Below, in pieces: positions 20,966 through 29,926 of a stretch of DNA of 37,811 bases. How positions within the stretch are numbered: position 1 is the stretch's first letter; each line of letters opens with the position of its first letter. The notes beneath the pieces are model-generated. The model was not told where the DNA came from, ran no database searches, and saw only the letters and a program-made list of their open reading frames with translations. Origin of the DNA: a virus; the IMG/VR virus record IMGVR_UViG_3300042524_000182, positions 1 to 37,811 of that record. One strand, given 5' to 3'. The position numbers were made by a program, and so were the translations under genes.

Positions 20966-21547
20966 ATGACAGGAAAAAAGACATTCGGCAGTGGGGACCT
21001 CAACCTCGCCGCCGCCATCCTGACAATGGGAGTTCCCCCCGAACGCCCAGACCTACGCGATTCAGTTAGCCTCATCGCACGCGATAACGGCAAGGACTAC
21101 ATCCGCTTCCATTTCAGCGAGGAATCCCCCTGCGGCTTCTACACCCCGGAGGCACTCTCGCACGCATGGTCCAACGTCGAATCGTTCAAGGTGGAACATC
21201 CCGGCCATGCATTTGGCCTGCTGATGGACTTCATCGCGCATCGCCCGAATGGCTGCACATCGCAGGACGACTGGATCGCGCACGCGGCGGCGTTCCTTGG
21301 GCTTCCGATTGACGGAGTGCGCAAGACCTTCCGGGACATTGGCCGGGTCTGTATGGCATCGCCTGAGTCTCCGGTTTCCTACGTCTGCGCGTTCATACGC
21401 AACCGTATCGACTGGATTTGCGCGGCCAAAGATAAGCAGAAGCGCGGGGCATTCATCAACATGCAGGACCGGAGCAAATCCATCTCGATGATCCCAGCAA
21501 AAGCCCCGAAGCGCATCCGCGATTACCTGCTTTCCCATATCAGATAA
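20966..21547 (+). CDS. Hypothetical tail-region protein, 193 aa
   Basis: Starts MTGKKTFGSGDLNLAAAILT. One of few genes here with a Shine-Dalgarno-like GGAG upstream (12 nt). The C-terminal half is basic and helical (RNRIDWICAAKDKQKRGA). It sits between tube and chaperone genes; I do not recognise it. Possibly a second chaperone or a scaffold for tube assembly. Confidence 0.5.
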   Translation: MTGKKTFGSGDLNLAAAILTMGVPPERPDLRDSVSLIARDNGKDYIRFHFSEESPCGFYTPEALSHAWSNVESFKVEHPGHAFGLLMDFIAHRPNGCTSQDDWIAHAAAFLGLPIDGVRKTFRDIGRVCMASPESPVSYVCAFIRNRIDWICAAKDKQKRGAFINMQDRSKSISMIPAKAPKRIRDYLLSHIR

Positions 21548-21551
21548 GACC

Positions 21552-21929
21552 ATGACACCAAAAAAAGCACAGCATCAATCCGTCATCGACGCACCGAAGC
21601 AAGTCGGAAAATTCACACTTTATCCGCTGACATTAGGGCTTGGTGAGTGGTTGACCCAAAGAGCATCAAAAAACAAATTCAAAGACGGCGAAGTATCACT
21701 GAGTTACGCGCTTGAGCTTTGCTTTGCGTTCACATTACCATCAATCGAACTTTGCGCGATGACTCCCGCAAAGATCAATTCGGAGATATTAAAGCTCAAG
21801 CATTCAATCACCCCTGAAGAATACGCGATCCTTGAGGGACACGCGATGGGCGAGATTAACAAAAGAGAGAAAACCGCCGTCGTCCCCAAAAAAAAAGCGA
21901 CTCCACCCCGGCAGAAAGTCAAGAGATAG
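21552..21929 (+). CDS. Tail assembly chaperone G-type, short product
   Basis: A 125-residue protein (MTPKKAQHQSVIDAPK onward) with a globular helical domain and a Lys-rich tail VVPKKKATPPRQ. It corresponds to lambda gpG, the more abundant of two products. The slippery stretch CCCCAAAAAAAAAG lies near its 3' end. AT-rich compared with its neighbours. Confidence 0.65.
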   Translation: MTPKKAQHQSVIDAPKQVGKFTLYPLTLGLGEWLTQRASKNKFKDGEVSLSYALELCFAFTLPSIELCAMTPAKINSEILKLKHSITPEEYAILEGHAMGEINKREKTAVVPKKKATPPRQKVKR

Positions 21930-22159
21930 ACCCATGCAGCACCGCATCCATCATATTCATCCTCGGGCAATGCGGTGTGTCATGGCGCGATGCGCTTTAC
22001 GAAATGCCGGTGGGGTTAGCGCATCAACTCATGGCATGCCACTGGCTATCCCTCGGGCTGGAAATCGAGTCACCCGCCGCGTCGGACATGACCAGCAATC
22101 TGGAAACCTTTAACGAACTTTCTAACCGGGAACACTCATGGCAGTTGGAACAACTTTAA
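21888..22159 (+). CDS. Tail chaperone extension (T part) via -1 frameshift at A-run
   Basis: Nine A's at 21888-21896 contain the slippery heptamer A-AAA-AAA (21890-21896). Shifting -1 there opens the frame S-D-S-T-P-A-E-S-Q onward to the stop at 22159 with no interruption, giving a fusion of about 202 residues. The extension includes LGQCGVSWRDALYEMPVGL, typical of gpT-like parts. This mirrors lambda G/GT, in which the frameshift product binds the tape measure and tube. Confidence 0.65.
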
Positions 22160-23400
22160 AAATCAGCTTCGACGGTGCCGCCGTGCAACGCGGACTCGCG
22201 AGCCTTAACGCCGGATTCACAAACATCGCCAAGATCGGCGTGACGGCGTTTAAGGCTATCGGCGTTGGCGCTATCGCTGGCGTTGCAGGTATCGCCGCGC
22301 TAGCTATCAAGTTAAACGCCATCGGTGAGGCCGGAATCTCTGGCGACCGCGCCTTGCAGAACGTCGCAAAACAGATGGGGCTTTTCGGTGATGAAACCGA
22401 CAAGGTGACCAAGCGTCTGATTGACTTCGCGGATATCACAGCAAGGCAGGCAGGACTCGACGGTGCCGCGCTAGGTGCCACCCAAACCAAACTCCTGACA
22501 TTCAAAGAACTGGCGAAGAGCGCGGATGTTGCCGGGGGGGCGTTCGACCGCGCAACCATAGCGGCGTTTGATATGGCAAGCGCAGGATTCGGCACGGCGG
22601 AAACCAATGCGGTGCAGCTAGGCAAGGCACTAAACGATCCAATCAAGGGCATTAACTCACTCACCCGAAGCGGTATCACATTCACCGCCGAAGAGAAAAA
22701 GATGATCGCGGCCATGGTTGAGGGTGGCGATATGATGAAGGCTCAGAACGTCATACTCAAAGCCATCGAGACGCAGGTGGGCGGAACAGCGATGGCAACC
22801 GCTGACGCCAGCAAGCAAATCAAAGCTTCGTTTGAGCAAATCGTGGATGCGTTCGCGGAACCATTTTCAACGGGATTTAGTTCACTTCCGGGCCAGCTGG
22901 AAAGTGTATTTTCCACCATTGTAGCACAGGCCGAGAGGTTCGGAAATCTGTTCGCAAATGCCATCAGTGATTCCATCGGTGGGAATCACGATAAGTTTAT
23001 AGCTGCGGGCAAACTCATTGGTGACACGATGGCGGCGGCGACGGAGGCGGCGTATCAATCAGGAATCATGAATATCCATAAAGGAATTATGAAGTTTCTT
23101 GAGGATATCAACCCAATCCGAAGAATGTCCGAGGCTGTCGGTTACGAGGGGGAGCGGGGAAGCCAATGGCAGACCCCCGGCTTTGATGAACTGCTAGAAG
23201 CACATATGATCAATCGGGGCATCAAGCAGCAGGCGCAATCCGTCATACAGGGCAATCAAGGCATGGTCCCAGGATCCGGCGGGCGCTTCCAATTCGCCCA
23301 ACCCGGCAGCAACTCACCACTCTCAGACGCCAACGGAAACAAGGTTGTTGAGGTTCTCGGCAAGATTGAAAACAACACCGCGCAAGGCGCAAAAATGTAA
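22138..23400 (+). CDS. Tape measure protein (short)
   Basis: A 420-residue protein: hydrophobic segment at about 40-60 (IGVGAIAGVAGIAALAI), and the typical phrase ALNDPIKGINSLTRSGITFT near 165-184. Short for a tape measure; at about 1.5 angstrom per residue the tail would be roughly 60-65 nm. It overlaps the frameshift extension by 22 bases. The C-terminus is Gly/Gln/Asn-rich. Confidence 0.8.
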   Translation: MAVGTTLKISFDGAAVQRGLASLNAGFTNIAKIGVTAFKAIGVGAIAGVAGIAALAIKLNAIGEAGISGDRALQNVAKQMGLFGDETDKVTKRLIDFADITARQAGLDGAALGATQTKLLTFKELAKSADVAGGAFDRATIAAFDMASAGFGTAETNAVQLGKALNDPIKGINSLTRSGITFTAEEKKMIAAMVEGGDMMKAQNVILKAIETQVGGTAMATADASKQIKASFEQIVDAFAEPFSTGFSSLPGQLESVFSTIVAQAERFGNLFANAISDSIGGNHDKFIAAGKLIGDTMAAATEAAYQSGIMNIHKGIMKFLEDINPIRRMSEAVGYEGERGSQWQTPGFDELLEAHMINRGIKQQAQSVIQGNQGMVPGSGGRFQFAQPGSNSPLSDANGNKVVEVLGKIENNTAQGAKM

Positions 23401-24251
23401 TGGCCAAACTCTACGGACACGCACCAAACACCATCGTCCCGCAGGATGATTTTAACGCCGCCCAGAACGAGAACGGCGGCTGGAAAGCCACGCAGTCCTT
23501 TCGCATCCGCAAGGGTGATATCGACAACTACAGCGTCAAGGAGGCATTCCCGAGCGGAGCAACGCTGCAATCACTTGATAAGAGTTGCGACGATCTCTTT
23601 GCGTTCATGCGCTTGGCCACCATCAAAGGGATTCAAAACATCCCCGGCGGCTGGCAGCAAATCACGGTGGAGTTTGTCGGATTCACCAATGGATCGACAT
23701 CGGAGTTTACGCCACCGGAAACGGCGGCAAGACCGACCTATGGTAAGCGCGGAACATTGAAGGATGCCCCGCTTTATGAGCATCCGAAATGGAAGGCTCT
23801 TGAACCTGCGGAGCGATGGGCGCTTGGCTTATTTCTGAAGGGGGACTTCCAATCAAACAGTGCGCTCAACTCGGTTGGAACGTATGAGGAATACGATCTC
23901 CGCAAGACTTTCTATCCGGCTATCGACAACGACGGAGACGCGATCACATTTTCAGAAGACGCCATCAAGTTCATTGAGCGCATCGCACAAGGAAGGACGA
24001 CCTACGAAATGGCGACCTATCAGCACCACCACCGCTGGCAGGGCAACAAGGGGATTACATCCGCGCAACTCAATAAGCTGGGCAAGATCGACACACCCAG
24101 CGGAAACCCTCCGACACCCGGCACCGGGCGCGACTGGCTGCTTATTGGCGCGGACGAGGAGCAAAACGGCAGCGGGGATTTCCTGTTCGACAACGTGCTG
24201 ACCTACCTGCTCTCCGACGAGGGTGGGCATGACGAATTCTTGCAAAGCTAA
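23400..24251 (+). CDS. Tail tip protein, 283 aa
   Basis: Starts MAKLYGHAPNTIVPQDDFNA, overlapping the tape measure stop (TAATG). Soluble, mixed alpha/beta, acidic C-terminus. Position after the tape measure corresponds to distal-tail/M-L-type proteins; no motif confirms it. Confidence 0.5.
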   Translation: MAKLYGHAPNTIVPQDDFNAAQNENGGWKATQSFRIRKGDIDNYSVKEAFPSGATLQSLDKSCDDLFAFMRLATIKGIQNIPGGWQQITVEFVGFTNGSTSEFTPPETAARPTYGKRGTLKDAPLYEHPKWKALEPAERWALGLFLKGDFQSNSALNSVGTYEEYDLRKTFYPAIDNDGDAITFSEDAIKFIERIAQGRTTYEMATYQHHHRWQGNKGITSAQLNKLGKIDTPSGNPPTPGTGRDWLLIGADEEQNGSGDFLFDNVLTYLLSDEGGHDEFLQS

Positions 24252-24254
24252 CCG

Positions 24255-24866
24255 ATGATTATCCGACCACGAGGAACCGTCACCCTACCGAGACGCTCGC
24301 ACGCAGGACTCGCCTTGATTGGCTGGTGCAAAGATGTTGACCGCGCCCTTCAACAACTTCGTGACCGGGTGTTTGAGGTTCCGGCAGGTGGCAGAGGTGG
24401 AGGTGTGAAAGCGTCCACTGGTTGCCCATTTGGAGAAATCATCACATGGACAGTCGGCGAAACCACCACGACCGGCATCCGTGGCGGATTTATCCAAGCG
24501 GGCATCAAAAATTTTAACGTCCCCAACAAAGAACTCAACCCCGCCTCCACCGGAGTCACCCTGATCTATCTGGAAATCGCCGTAACCGCGAACAACGACG
24601 ACGCGGGTGAAATCCTGCTTCCCGGCATCGAAACCAGCACCGAAACCACCCCCTCGGGATTCTGGAAATCCGTCTCCTGGACGGCGGAACCGCTGACCCA
24701 ATACCCCGCAAACACCCGCCCGTTAGTCACGACCGGCGTCGGCAAGATCATCATCCCGATTGGCAAGCTTACCATTGCGGCGGGCGCGGCCACGCTTGAA
24801 GCGGTCGGCTGCGGCAATATCACGATCAACCACTGCGGCGGAACCCTAACGGCAGCGCGAGGATGA
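24255..24866 (+). CDS. Tail protein, 203 aa
   Basis: Starts MIIRPRGTVTLPRRSHAGLA after AAAGCTAACCG. The second half is strand-rich (GVTLIYLEIAVTANNDDAGE; VGKIIIPIGKLTIAAGAATL). Two cysteines near the end (VGCGNITINHCGG) resemble a disulfide or metal site. Unrecognised; probably part of the tail tip. Confidence 0.5.
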   Translation: MIIRPRGTVTLPRRSHAGLALIGWCKDVDRALQQLRDRVFEVPAGGRGGGVKASTGCPFGEIITWTVGETTTTGIRGGFIQAGIKNFNVPNKELNPASTGVTLIYLEIAVTANNDDAGEILLPGIETSTETTPSGFWKSVSWTAEPLTQYPANTRPLVTTGVGKIIIPIGKLTIAAGAATLEAVGCGNITINHCGGTLTAARG

Positions 24867-26446
24867 ACGTCCTGACCTCGCAAGACGTGACCGCGATTGG
24901 ATGCTGCCCCTGCCAGCCGGATGCCTGCGAGGCACCGAGGAAGGAATGTCAGAGCATCAGCGTTGCGGCATCCAGTGCGGATGACGACTACACCGACGAC
25001 ATCGCGGAATGGGAGGCTGGCGGCGAGGTTGGCGATCCCCCACCGGAGCCGGAAGGATACGGTGATGTTACTCATGGCAGTTGGGCCCCGTTCGTGCAGC
25101 CGATGGGTGAGTTAACCGATGAAATTCCGACGCTTTACCGTGAGCTTGCCAGCGTGACCGGAGAGGTGGTCTACACGGGAGACATCAAATTTTATTATGC
25201 TATTTCTGGAAGTGAATACGAAACATCCGTCAACCAGTTCGTGCATTGGACCGCAAATGGCACGGGATTCGACTTCACGGCAATCCAACGCGTTTATGAC
25301 TTTGGGATTGATATAGGTGCAGACGGTGGGTGGGCTGTCCGGGTTGTTATCGAGGACGAGGGGTCCGAAGGATTCCCCAGTATCCCCGCGCCATTTGCAT
25401 GGGTTGAAACCGACCCTCCAGAATCCCCGCCATGCACGGCAACACTCAAGATCGTAGTCACGCTGGACCGCTCCGCTGAGGATGCTGGCAGCGCGGTGGA
25501 TGTGCCGACGCTGCCCATCACCGAAGACCCAGAGGGTGACGACCATCCGGCTGGATGGGATGCTGCGGACGACTGGCAATGGACTAACCTGACGGAGAAA
25601 ACGCAGGACTCGGCGGAACTTGGCGAAGGTGTGGACAAGGACGCTGTTATCGCCAGAGCGACCGAAAAAATGCCCGATGGATGGGACGATCCCGATGGTG
25701 ATGCATGTTCATCGTCTGTCGTCACTGCATGGCCGAAGATCGGGGATTTACTATCAGGCGCAGACCCCGAAGCGGATCCGCCAGTTGCGGCAAGCTGGCC
25801 AGCGTGCAGTTCGGAAGAATTACCAATCTCGGCAACCGGAAGCGCCACCGTCACCAAAGCCCGCTACCGCGTCGGTATTCCCGCCGGCGCACGCTGGGAC
25901 GCGACCACCGCCGAATGGCTGGCTTGGGACGCGGCAGGCGAGGAGGACGAAGAGCGCGGCGATGAACCCCCGAAAACCACGCTCGACGCCGCGCATGCCG
26001 CGTGGGAGATCGCGCATGCCGCCTGGACTGCCGCCGACCCGGACGAACGCGGCGAGGAACCGTTGGAGCCGACGAAGCGGACCACCTACGAACTCCAGTG
26101 GGACGAAGTGTTCTTCCCGGCGGAGTGGGAGGCATGGAAAGCCCTATCAGACGCCTTCGATGCCGCGACTGCCGCACATGCAATCTGGGAGGATGCCGAC
26201 CCCGACGACCGGGGCGACGAACCCGTCATCCCCGATGACCCAGGCGCGGAACCCTCGCCCGCGCCATCGTTGGTCACCTCGCGCTCGTGGGTTTACGGTG
26301 GGGTTGATGAATGGTCTGGCTGGTTCGAGATCGCGATTCCCGAAGGCCCAGGTGAAACCCGGGTGGTCAATCAACTCGTCATCTGCTACCGCTCCGCATC
26401 CTTAGGCCAGAAACCCACCGCGCACGGGGAGGTGTATGAACTCTGA
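24863..26446 (+). CDS. Large acidic tail tip protein with W-DPDERGDEP repeats
   Basis: A 527-residue, very acidic protein. The N-terminus has a Cys cluster (CCPCQPDAC and a further Cys). The region 350-455 carries three degenerate repeats of the form (A)xW-x-x-A-D-P-D-E-R-G-D-E-P. The C-terminus (about 470-527) is beta-rich (SGWFEIAIPEGPGETRVVNQ). Size and place after the tape measure suggest a central tail-tip or host-contact role. ATGA overlap with the upstream gene. Confidence 0.55.
   Translation: MNVLTSQDVTAIGCCPCQPDACEAPRKECQSISVAASSADDDYTDDIAEWEAGGEVGDPPPEPEGYGDVTHGSWAPFVQPMGELTDEIPTLYRELASVTGEVVYTGDIKFYYAISGSEYETSVNQFVHWTANGTGFDFTAIQRVYDFGIDIGADGGWAVRVVIEDEGSEGFPSIPAPFAWVETDPPESPPCTATLKIVVTLDRSAEDAGSAVDVPTLPITEDPEGDDHPAGWDAADDWQWTNLTEKTQDSAELGEGVDKDAVIARATEKMPDGWDDPDGDACSSSVVTAWPKIGDLLSGADPEADPPVAASWPACSSEELPISATGSATVTKARYRVGIPAGARWDATTAEWLAWDAAGEEDEERGDEPPKTTLDAAHAAWEIAHAAWTAADPDERGEEPLEPTKRTTYELQWDEVFFPAEWEAWKALSDAFDAATAAHAIWEDADPDDRGDEPVIPDDPGAEPSPAPSLVTSRSWVYGGVDEWSGWFEIAIPEGPGETRVVNQLVICYRSASLGQKPTAHGEVYEL
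25922..26224 (+). repeat. Three degenerate coding repeats in acidic tail protein
   Basis: Units at 25922-25969, 26021-26062 and 26180-26224 encode AWDAAGEEDEERGDEP, AWTAADPDERGEEP and IWEDADPDDRGDEP. They share a Trp, an acidic run and RG(D/E)EP, and two are preceded by AHA. Spacing is irregular, so the intervening helices differ. Confidence 0.6.
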
Positions 26447-26612
26447 ACCGACGCTATGGCCGCGCCCGCGCAAGCGTGACACGAAGCCCCCGACGTATGC
26501 CATGGGGACGCCAGAGAAGCCCGTGGGGGTGGTTATCACCCCGCCCGTCAAGGGATCGTCCACGGTGGCGCGATGCAAGACCTGCGGACCAGCCAAGCAG
26601 CCCGCGCTTTGA
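26436..26612 (+). CDS. Small protein with CxxC, 58 aa
   Basis: The frame MNSEPTLWPRPRKRDTKPPT continues to VARCKTCGPAKQPAL. Basic, proline-rich, with one CxxC. Its ATG overlaps the end of the acidic tail protein in a different frame, and its stop overlaps the TTTGAC promoter box. Possibly binds metal or the tail tip; function unknown. Confidence 0.45.
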   Translation: MNSEPTLWPRPRKRDTKPPTYAMGTPEKPVGVVITPPVKGSSTVARCKTCGPAKQPAL

Positions 26613-26642
26613 CATTCGCGGGGCATTGGCGACACCCTGCGC
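26608..26642 (+). promoter_or_regulatory. Late promoter TTTGACATTCGCG, predicted leaderless
   Basis: TTTGACATTCGCG at 26608-26620 is followed by exactly 22 nt and ATG 26643. GACACC is at -12 to -7. No hairpin terminator is visible before it. Confidence 0.55.
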
Positions 26643-27530
26643 ATGGCTAAGATTTCAGACGCACGGGCGACTTATGGGCTACAGGCGGCAGGGATTCACA
26701 CATCATCCGGCGTCAGCGGCTCAGTTCAAATCGGAACCCAGCAAACACAGGTTAGATTCCCGACCGCCGACGTTGCTTATTCGATTCGGGCTATTTTCGC
26801 AGGAACCGCAGACAATTTGGTCATTGACCTAACCGACTGCGACACGACCGGAAGCACGGCGTTCGTGGCCGGCACCGCACAGGTCGAAACTGCCACCATC
26901 ACGGCAGCATCCGGCGCGACGACCGGCACGATGACGATGGTTTTGACCGCAGCAGGGATGACCGGCAGCCCGCTCAACGTCCCGGTTGCGCTCGTCACTG
27001 GCACGCACACTACCGCAGCTCTAATCGCATCCGCCGCCCGCGCTGCCCTATCCGCAAACGCTGTGGTCGACGCCCGCTTTTCCATCGGTGGAACCGGTGC
27101 AAATATCGTGCTGACCCACAAACCAACTTCGACCCACAGCGTCCCGACCGGAACGCTCAACCTCTACGCTGCAAACGATACCACGCTCAACCTTGCGATT
27201 CCAGCGGGCCTCGGCGTGACACTCGCCGCCACGTCCGCAAACACAACCGCGGGAGTTGTCAGCGATGGGGTGAAAATTTACGATGGGGATGGGAAGGATT
27301 TCGAGGGGGATGCTCTCGCAACTATTTCGGCTTTCTACGGATTGTTGATTAGCGCGATTGGACCAGTTACTTATCAATCAGGTGCTTCGGCTTACAAAGG
27401 TGAAATAATCGACGGGGGCATTCTTTTGCAATCCGTTTTTGGTGATGCCATCGGTGACATGCCGATAACCTTTACCGCGCAAGAAGACGGCGCGGAACTA
27501 ACCATCACCGTAATCGGAGCATCCGCATAA
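26643..27530 (+). CDS. Virion surface/tail fibre-associated protein, 295 aa
   Basis: Thr/Ala/Gly-rich, strand-rich sequence (VETATITAASGATTGTMTMV; GTHTTAALIASAARAAL). The composition resembles beta-sandwich virion decoration or tail proteins. The start codon is the predicted first transcribed base, so this gene may begin its own late transcript with the fibre genes. Confidence 0.45.
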   Translation: MAKISDARATYGLQAAGIHTSSGVSGSVQIGTQQTQVRFPTADVAYSIRAIFAGTADNLVIDLTDCDTTGSTAFVAGTAQVETATITAASGATTGTMTMVLTAAGMTGSPLNVPVALVTGTHTTAALIASAARAALSANAVVDARFSIGGTGANIVLTHKPTSTHSVPTGTLNLYAANDTTLNLAIPAGLGVTLAATSANTTAGVVSDGVKIYDGDGKDFEGDALATISAFYGLLISAIGPVTYQSGASAYKGEIIDGGILLQSVFGDAIGDMPITFTAQEDGAELTITVIGASA

Positions 27531-27895
27531 TGTCCTGCAACCACCTAGCTGTAACCCTGCCCGACGTGTTCCAGTCCGAGACATGGGACGGTATCACATG
27601 GGCCATTGAATCCGTTGACGTCGGGGAAACTGAGTTCGCATCCACCCTCGCTTCCGCCCGCTTCCAAATGCAGGACACATCCGGCAACGTGGCGCTCGAC
27701 CTAACCACCGCCACCGCCGGCCAAGTCACCATCAATGAATCCGCCGCGAACGCTTGGAGCGTTACGGTCGAACCTCGCGTCCTCACCCTATCTAGCGGCG
27801 TTTATTCGTGGGGGCTAAAAACGACCGACTCGGAAGGCGTTGAGGATATCCCCTTCGCTGGAACCATTAAAATCAAAAGAAGTCCAGTAATCTAA
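27530..27895 (+). CDS. Baseplate/tail protein with Ig-like pattern, 121 aa
   Basis: Starts MSCNHLAVTLPDVFQSETWD; strand-rich. The stretch LSSGVYSWGLKTTDSEGVED-IPFAGTIKI resembles immunoglobulin-like domains found next to tail fibres in many phages. TAATG overlap with the upstream gene. Confidence 0.5.
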   Translation: MSCNHLAVTLPDVFQSETWDGITWAIESVDVGETEFASTLASARFQMQDTSGNVALDLTTATAGQVTINESAANAWSVTVEPRVLTLSSGVYSWGLKTTDSEGVEDIPFAGTIKIKRSPVI

Positions 27896-27897
27896 TT

Positions 27898-29847
27898 ATG
27901 GCAACTCAAATCACAGGCACGGTTAAATACACCCTAACCACTGGAGCGCGGGGACCGAAAGGGGATTCCGGGGAAGCTGGCGAAACCGGACCACAGGGGG
28001 TGATCGGCGCGACTGGACCACAAGGTCCAACTGGAGCCACGGGGGCAACTGGTCCCGCACTCAACCTCACCGCAGGCCCAGTCCGCAGCACCGCCGGAAC
28101 CTCAAGCATCGCCGACGGGGAGCTTTCCATCGCGAAAACCTCGGGGCTGCAAGCCGCGCTGGATGGGAAGGCCCCCCACACAAACATCACGTCGCACGGA
28201 GCTGTTAGCGGTCAGCTTTGCGACGAGGCCATTGCTGCCGCAATCACCGCCGCAGTCTCGGCAGGCCATCGAACGGTTTATTTTCCGGCAGGAACGTGGA
28301 ATATCAACGCTCCTATTGCGATCAACGTCGCGCAACTCCGCTTTGTTGGAGAAGCTGGTGCCACCATCGTGCAAACGACAAGCAACCACGGTATCGAGCT
28401 ATCAGGAACATATGGCGCGGCCCGGGATTTTTCGATTTCCGGCGTGAACATCACTGGCCCCGGATGGGAAATCGACAAATCAGGCATTATCTGGTCAAAC
28501 GGAGGGACATACCTCGGAGACACTTTCAACATTGAAAATTGCGGAATTGGTGAGTTTGGAAATGCTCTTAATCTAGGAAATGTCAACAAAGTCTATGCGA
28601 AGAATTTCAGCTCAGTGCGCTGCCGCGTAGGGGTAAGAATGGCATCCACGCAAACGTGGATTTTTACTGACTGCCGAATCGTAGGCGGCAATGCGGCATT
28701 GGCGGACATGCCGACCTCGGCCTGCTTTAACATCAGCGGTACGATGTTCAGTGGCGTGGTAGTTGGTGGCGAGTTCGGGGGGGCTAATATCGAACGCTTT
28801 GCGGATATGTCAGGCGGAATTCTCGATGTTTACTCCGCCAACCTAGAGGCCTTTCTTTCAAACCAAGTCATCAACTGCACCGGCACGGCAGCGAAACAAA
28901 TCGGCCTAGTCAGCGTTCGATTGTCCTATGCGTTCAGCGGGACGAAGGCTTTAATATCTGCTCACTGCACAGGCAACGTCGGGATTCCGACTCTGAAGAT
29001 TTCCGGCCTTCGGGATTTCTCTGGAGCCGCTCAGGTTGAGCTGTGGGGTGAGGCGCTTCGCGGTCCGGAACTATCTGGCGAACCTGTGGCTGGGTCATTT
29101 GCTCTTACTCAAGGCGGCACCCCTCTAACGAATTCAGGTTTTCAGTTTTTGCCGGGAATGAGGCAAATCAGGGGAACTGGAAATTTACCTAATTCCGGTA
29201 TTCAAATTTGGGAGCTGGCAGGTAACCAGACAAACGATACATTGCCGGATACGTGGGCGACGAATCCCGTGATGCGATACCTCAACCATCACACAGGAGC
29301 GGCGGCGAGAAGCTCACTATTGAATGACATACTTTCGAAAGTTTTATTCGTCAGTTATAATGATTTCCCCACGGTTGGCACTACTGAAACGGACCTCATC
29401 CGCGACACTGACAACCACTCACCGTTTTCAGTCCGCTCGTCGGGTTTTTCAATACCGATTGGATCGTTTGTGACTTACGGCGAATCCGTTAAGGTAATCG
29501 CCCATGGAAAGTTTGCCGCTACTGACAACAATAAGACCATTAAGGTGATCGTCAGCGGAACCGGAGGCGCTGGACTAACGCTTGATTTCGGCGCTGTAGT
29601 TGCCAGCGGTGAGGCGTGGACCGTGGAAATCGAAATGATCCGTGGATACGGCACCGGAAACGCTATCAAGGTTTTCGCCACACTACGAACATCGACAATC
29701 TCAAAGGTTTTGGAAGGGGTATCCACTAACAACGTGACTAGCGCGGTTTTGTTAAGACTCACCGGAACCGGCACAGACAACGGGGATATCATAGGTAGAT
29801 CGGGAAAAGCGGTTTGGAATCGCTCACCGAAAGCATCAAGTTTTTAA
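27898..29847 (+). CDS. Tail fibre with collagen repeat and beta-helix (pectate-lyase-like) domain
   Basis: A 649-residue protein. Residues about 16-53 are Gly-X-Y collagen repeats (GARGPKGDSGEAGETGPQG onward). Residues about 100-380 are a right-handed beta-helix with the polysaccharide-lyase phrase VYFPAGTWNINAPI at about 125-140. The C-terminal 200 residues are beta-rich. This suggests a trimeric host-binding fibre, perhaps with glycan depolymerase activity. Middle region is more AT-rich than the structural genes before it. Confidence 0.75.
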   Translation: MATQITGTVKYTLTTGARGPKGDSGEAGETGPQGVIGATGPQGPTGATGATGPALNLTAGPVRSTAGTSSIADGELSIAKTSGLQAALDGKAPHTNITSHGAVSGQLCDEAIAAAITAAVSAGHRTVYFPAGTWNINAPIAINVAQLRFVGEAGATIVQTTSNHGIELSGTYGAARDFSISGVNITGPGWEIDKSGIIWSNGGTYLGDTFNIENCGIGEFGNALNLGNVNKVYAKNFSSVRCRVGVRMASTQTWIFTDCRIVGGNAALADMPTSACFNISGTMFSGVVVGGEFGGANIERFADMSGGILDVYSANLEAFLSNQVINCTGTAAKQIGLVSVRLSYAFSGTKALISAHCTGNVGIPTLKISGLRDFSGAAQVELWGEALRGPELSGEPVAGSFALTQGGTPLTNSGFQFLPGMRQIRGTGNLPNSGIQIWELAGNQTNDTLPDTWATNPVMRYLNHHTGAAARSSLLNDILSKVLFVSYNDFPTVGTTETDLIRDTDNHSPFSVRSSGFSIPIGSFVTYGESVKVIAHGKFAATDNNKTIKVIVSGTGGAGLTLDFGAVVASGEAWTVEIEMIRGYGTGNAIKVFATLRTSTISKVLEGVSTNNVTSAVLLRLTGTGTDNGDIIGRSGKAVWNRSPKASSF

Positions 29848-29857
29848 CGGAAAGCCC

Positions 29858-29926
29858 ATGAAAACCATTATCCTCATCCCGGTCTATCTCTATTGCCTCG
29901 CAGCATCCGCTCCCACCCACCCATGA
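29858..29926 (+). CDS. Very small hydrophobic peptide, 22 aa
   Basis: MKTIILIPVYLYCLAASAPT followed by two residues. GGAAAG precedes the ATG at about 9 nt. Its TGA overlaps the next ATG. It could be a membrane peptide or simply a start-up peptide coupling translation to the lysis genes. Confidence 0.35.
   Translation: MKTIILIPVYLYCLAASAPTHP

Noticed and set aside
22122-22715. 197-codon minus-strand frame opposite the tape measure gene
   Set aside because: Antisense of an Ala-rich coding region; no leader and overlaps a strong real gene.
25294-25857. Minus-strand and +2 frames across the acidic tail gene
   Set aside because: Low-complexity Pro/Arg/Ser translations created by the GC-rich acidic codons on the other frame.
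27898-29847. Diversity-generating retroelement in the fibre gene
   Set aside because: No reverse transcriptase or template repeat is visible anywhere in the window.
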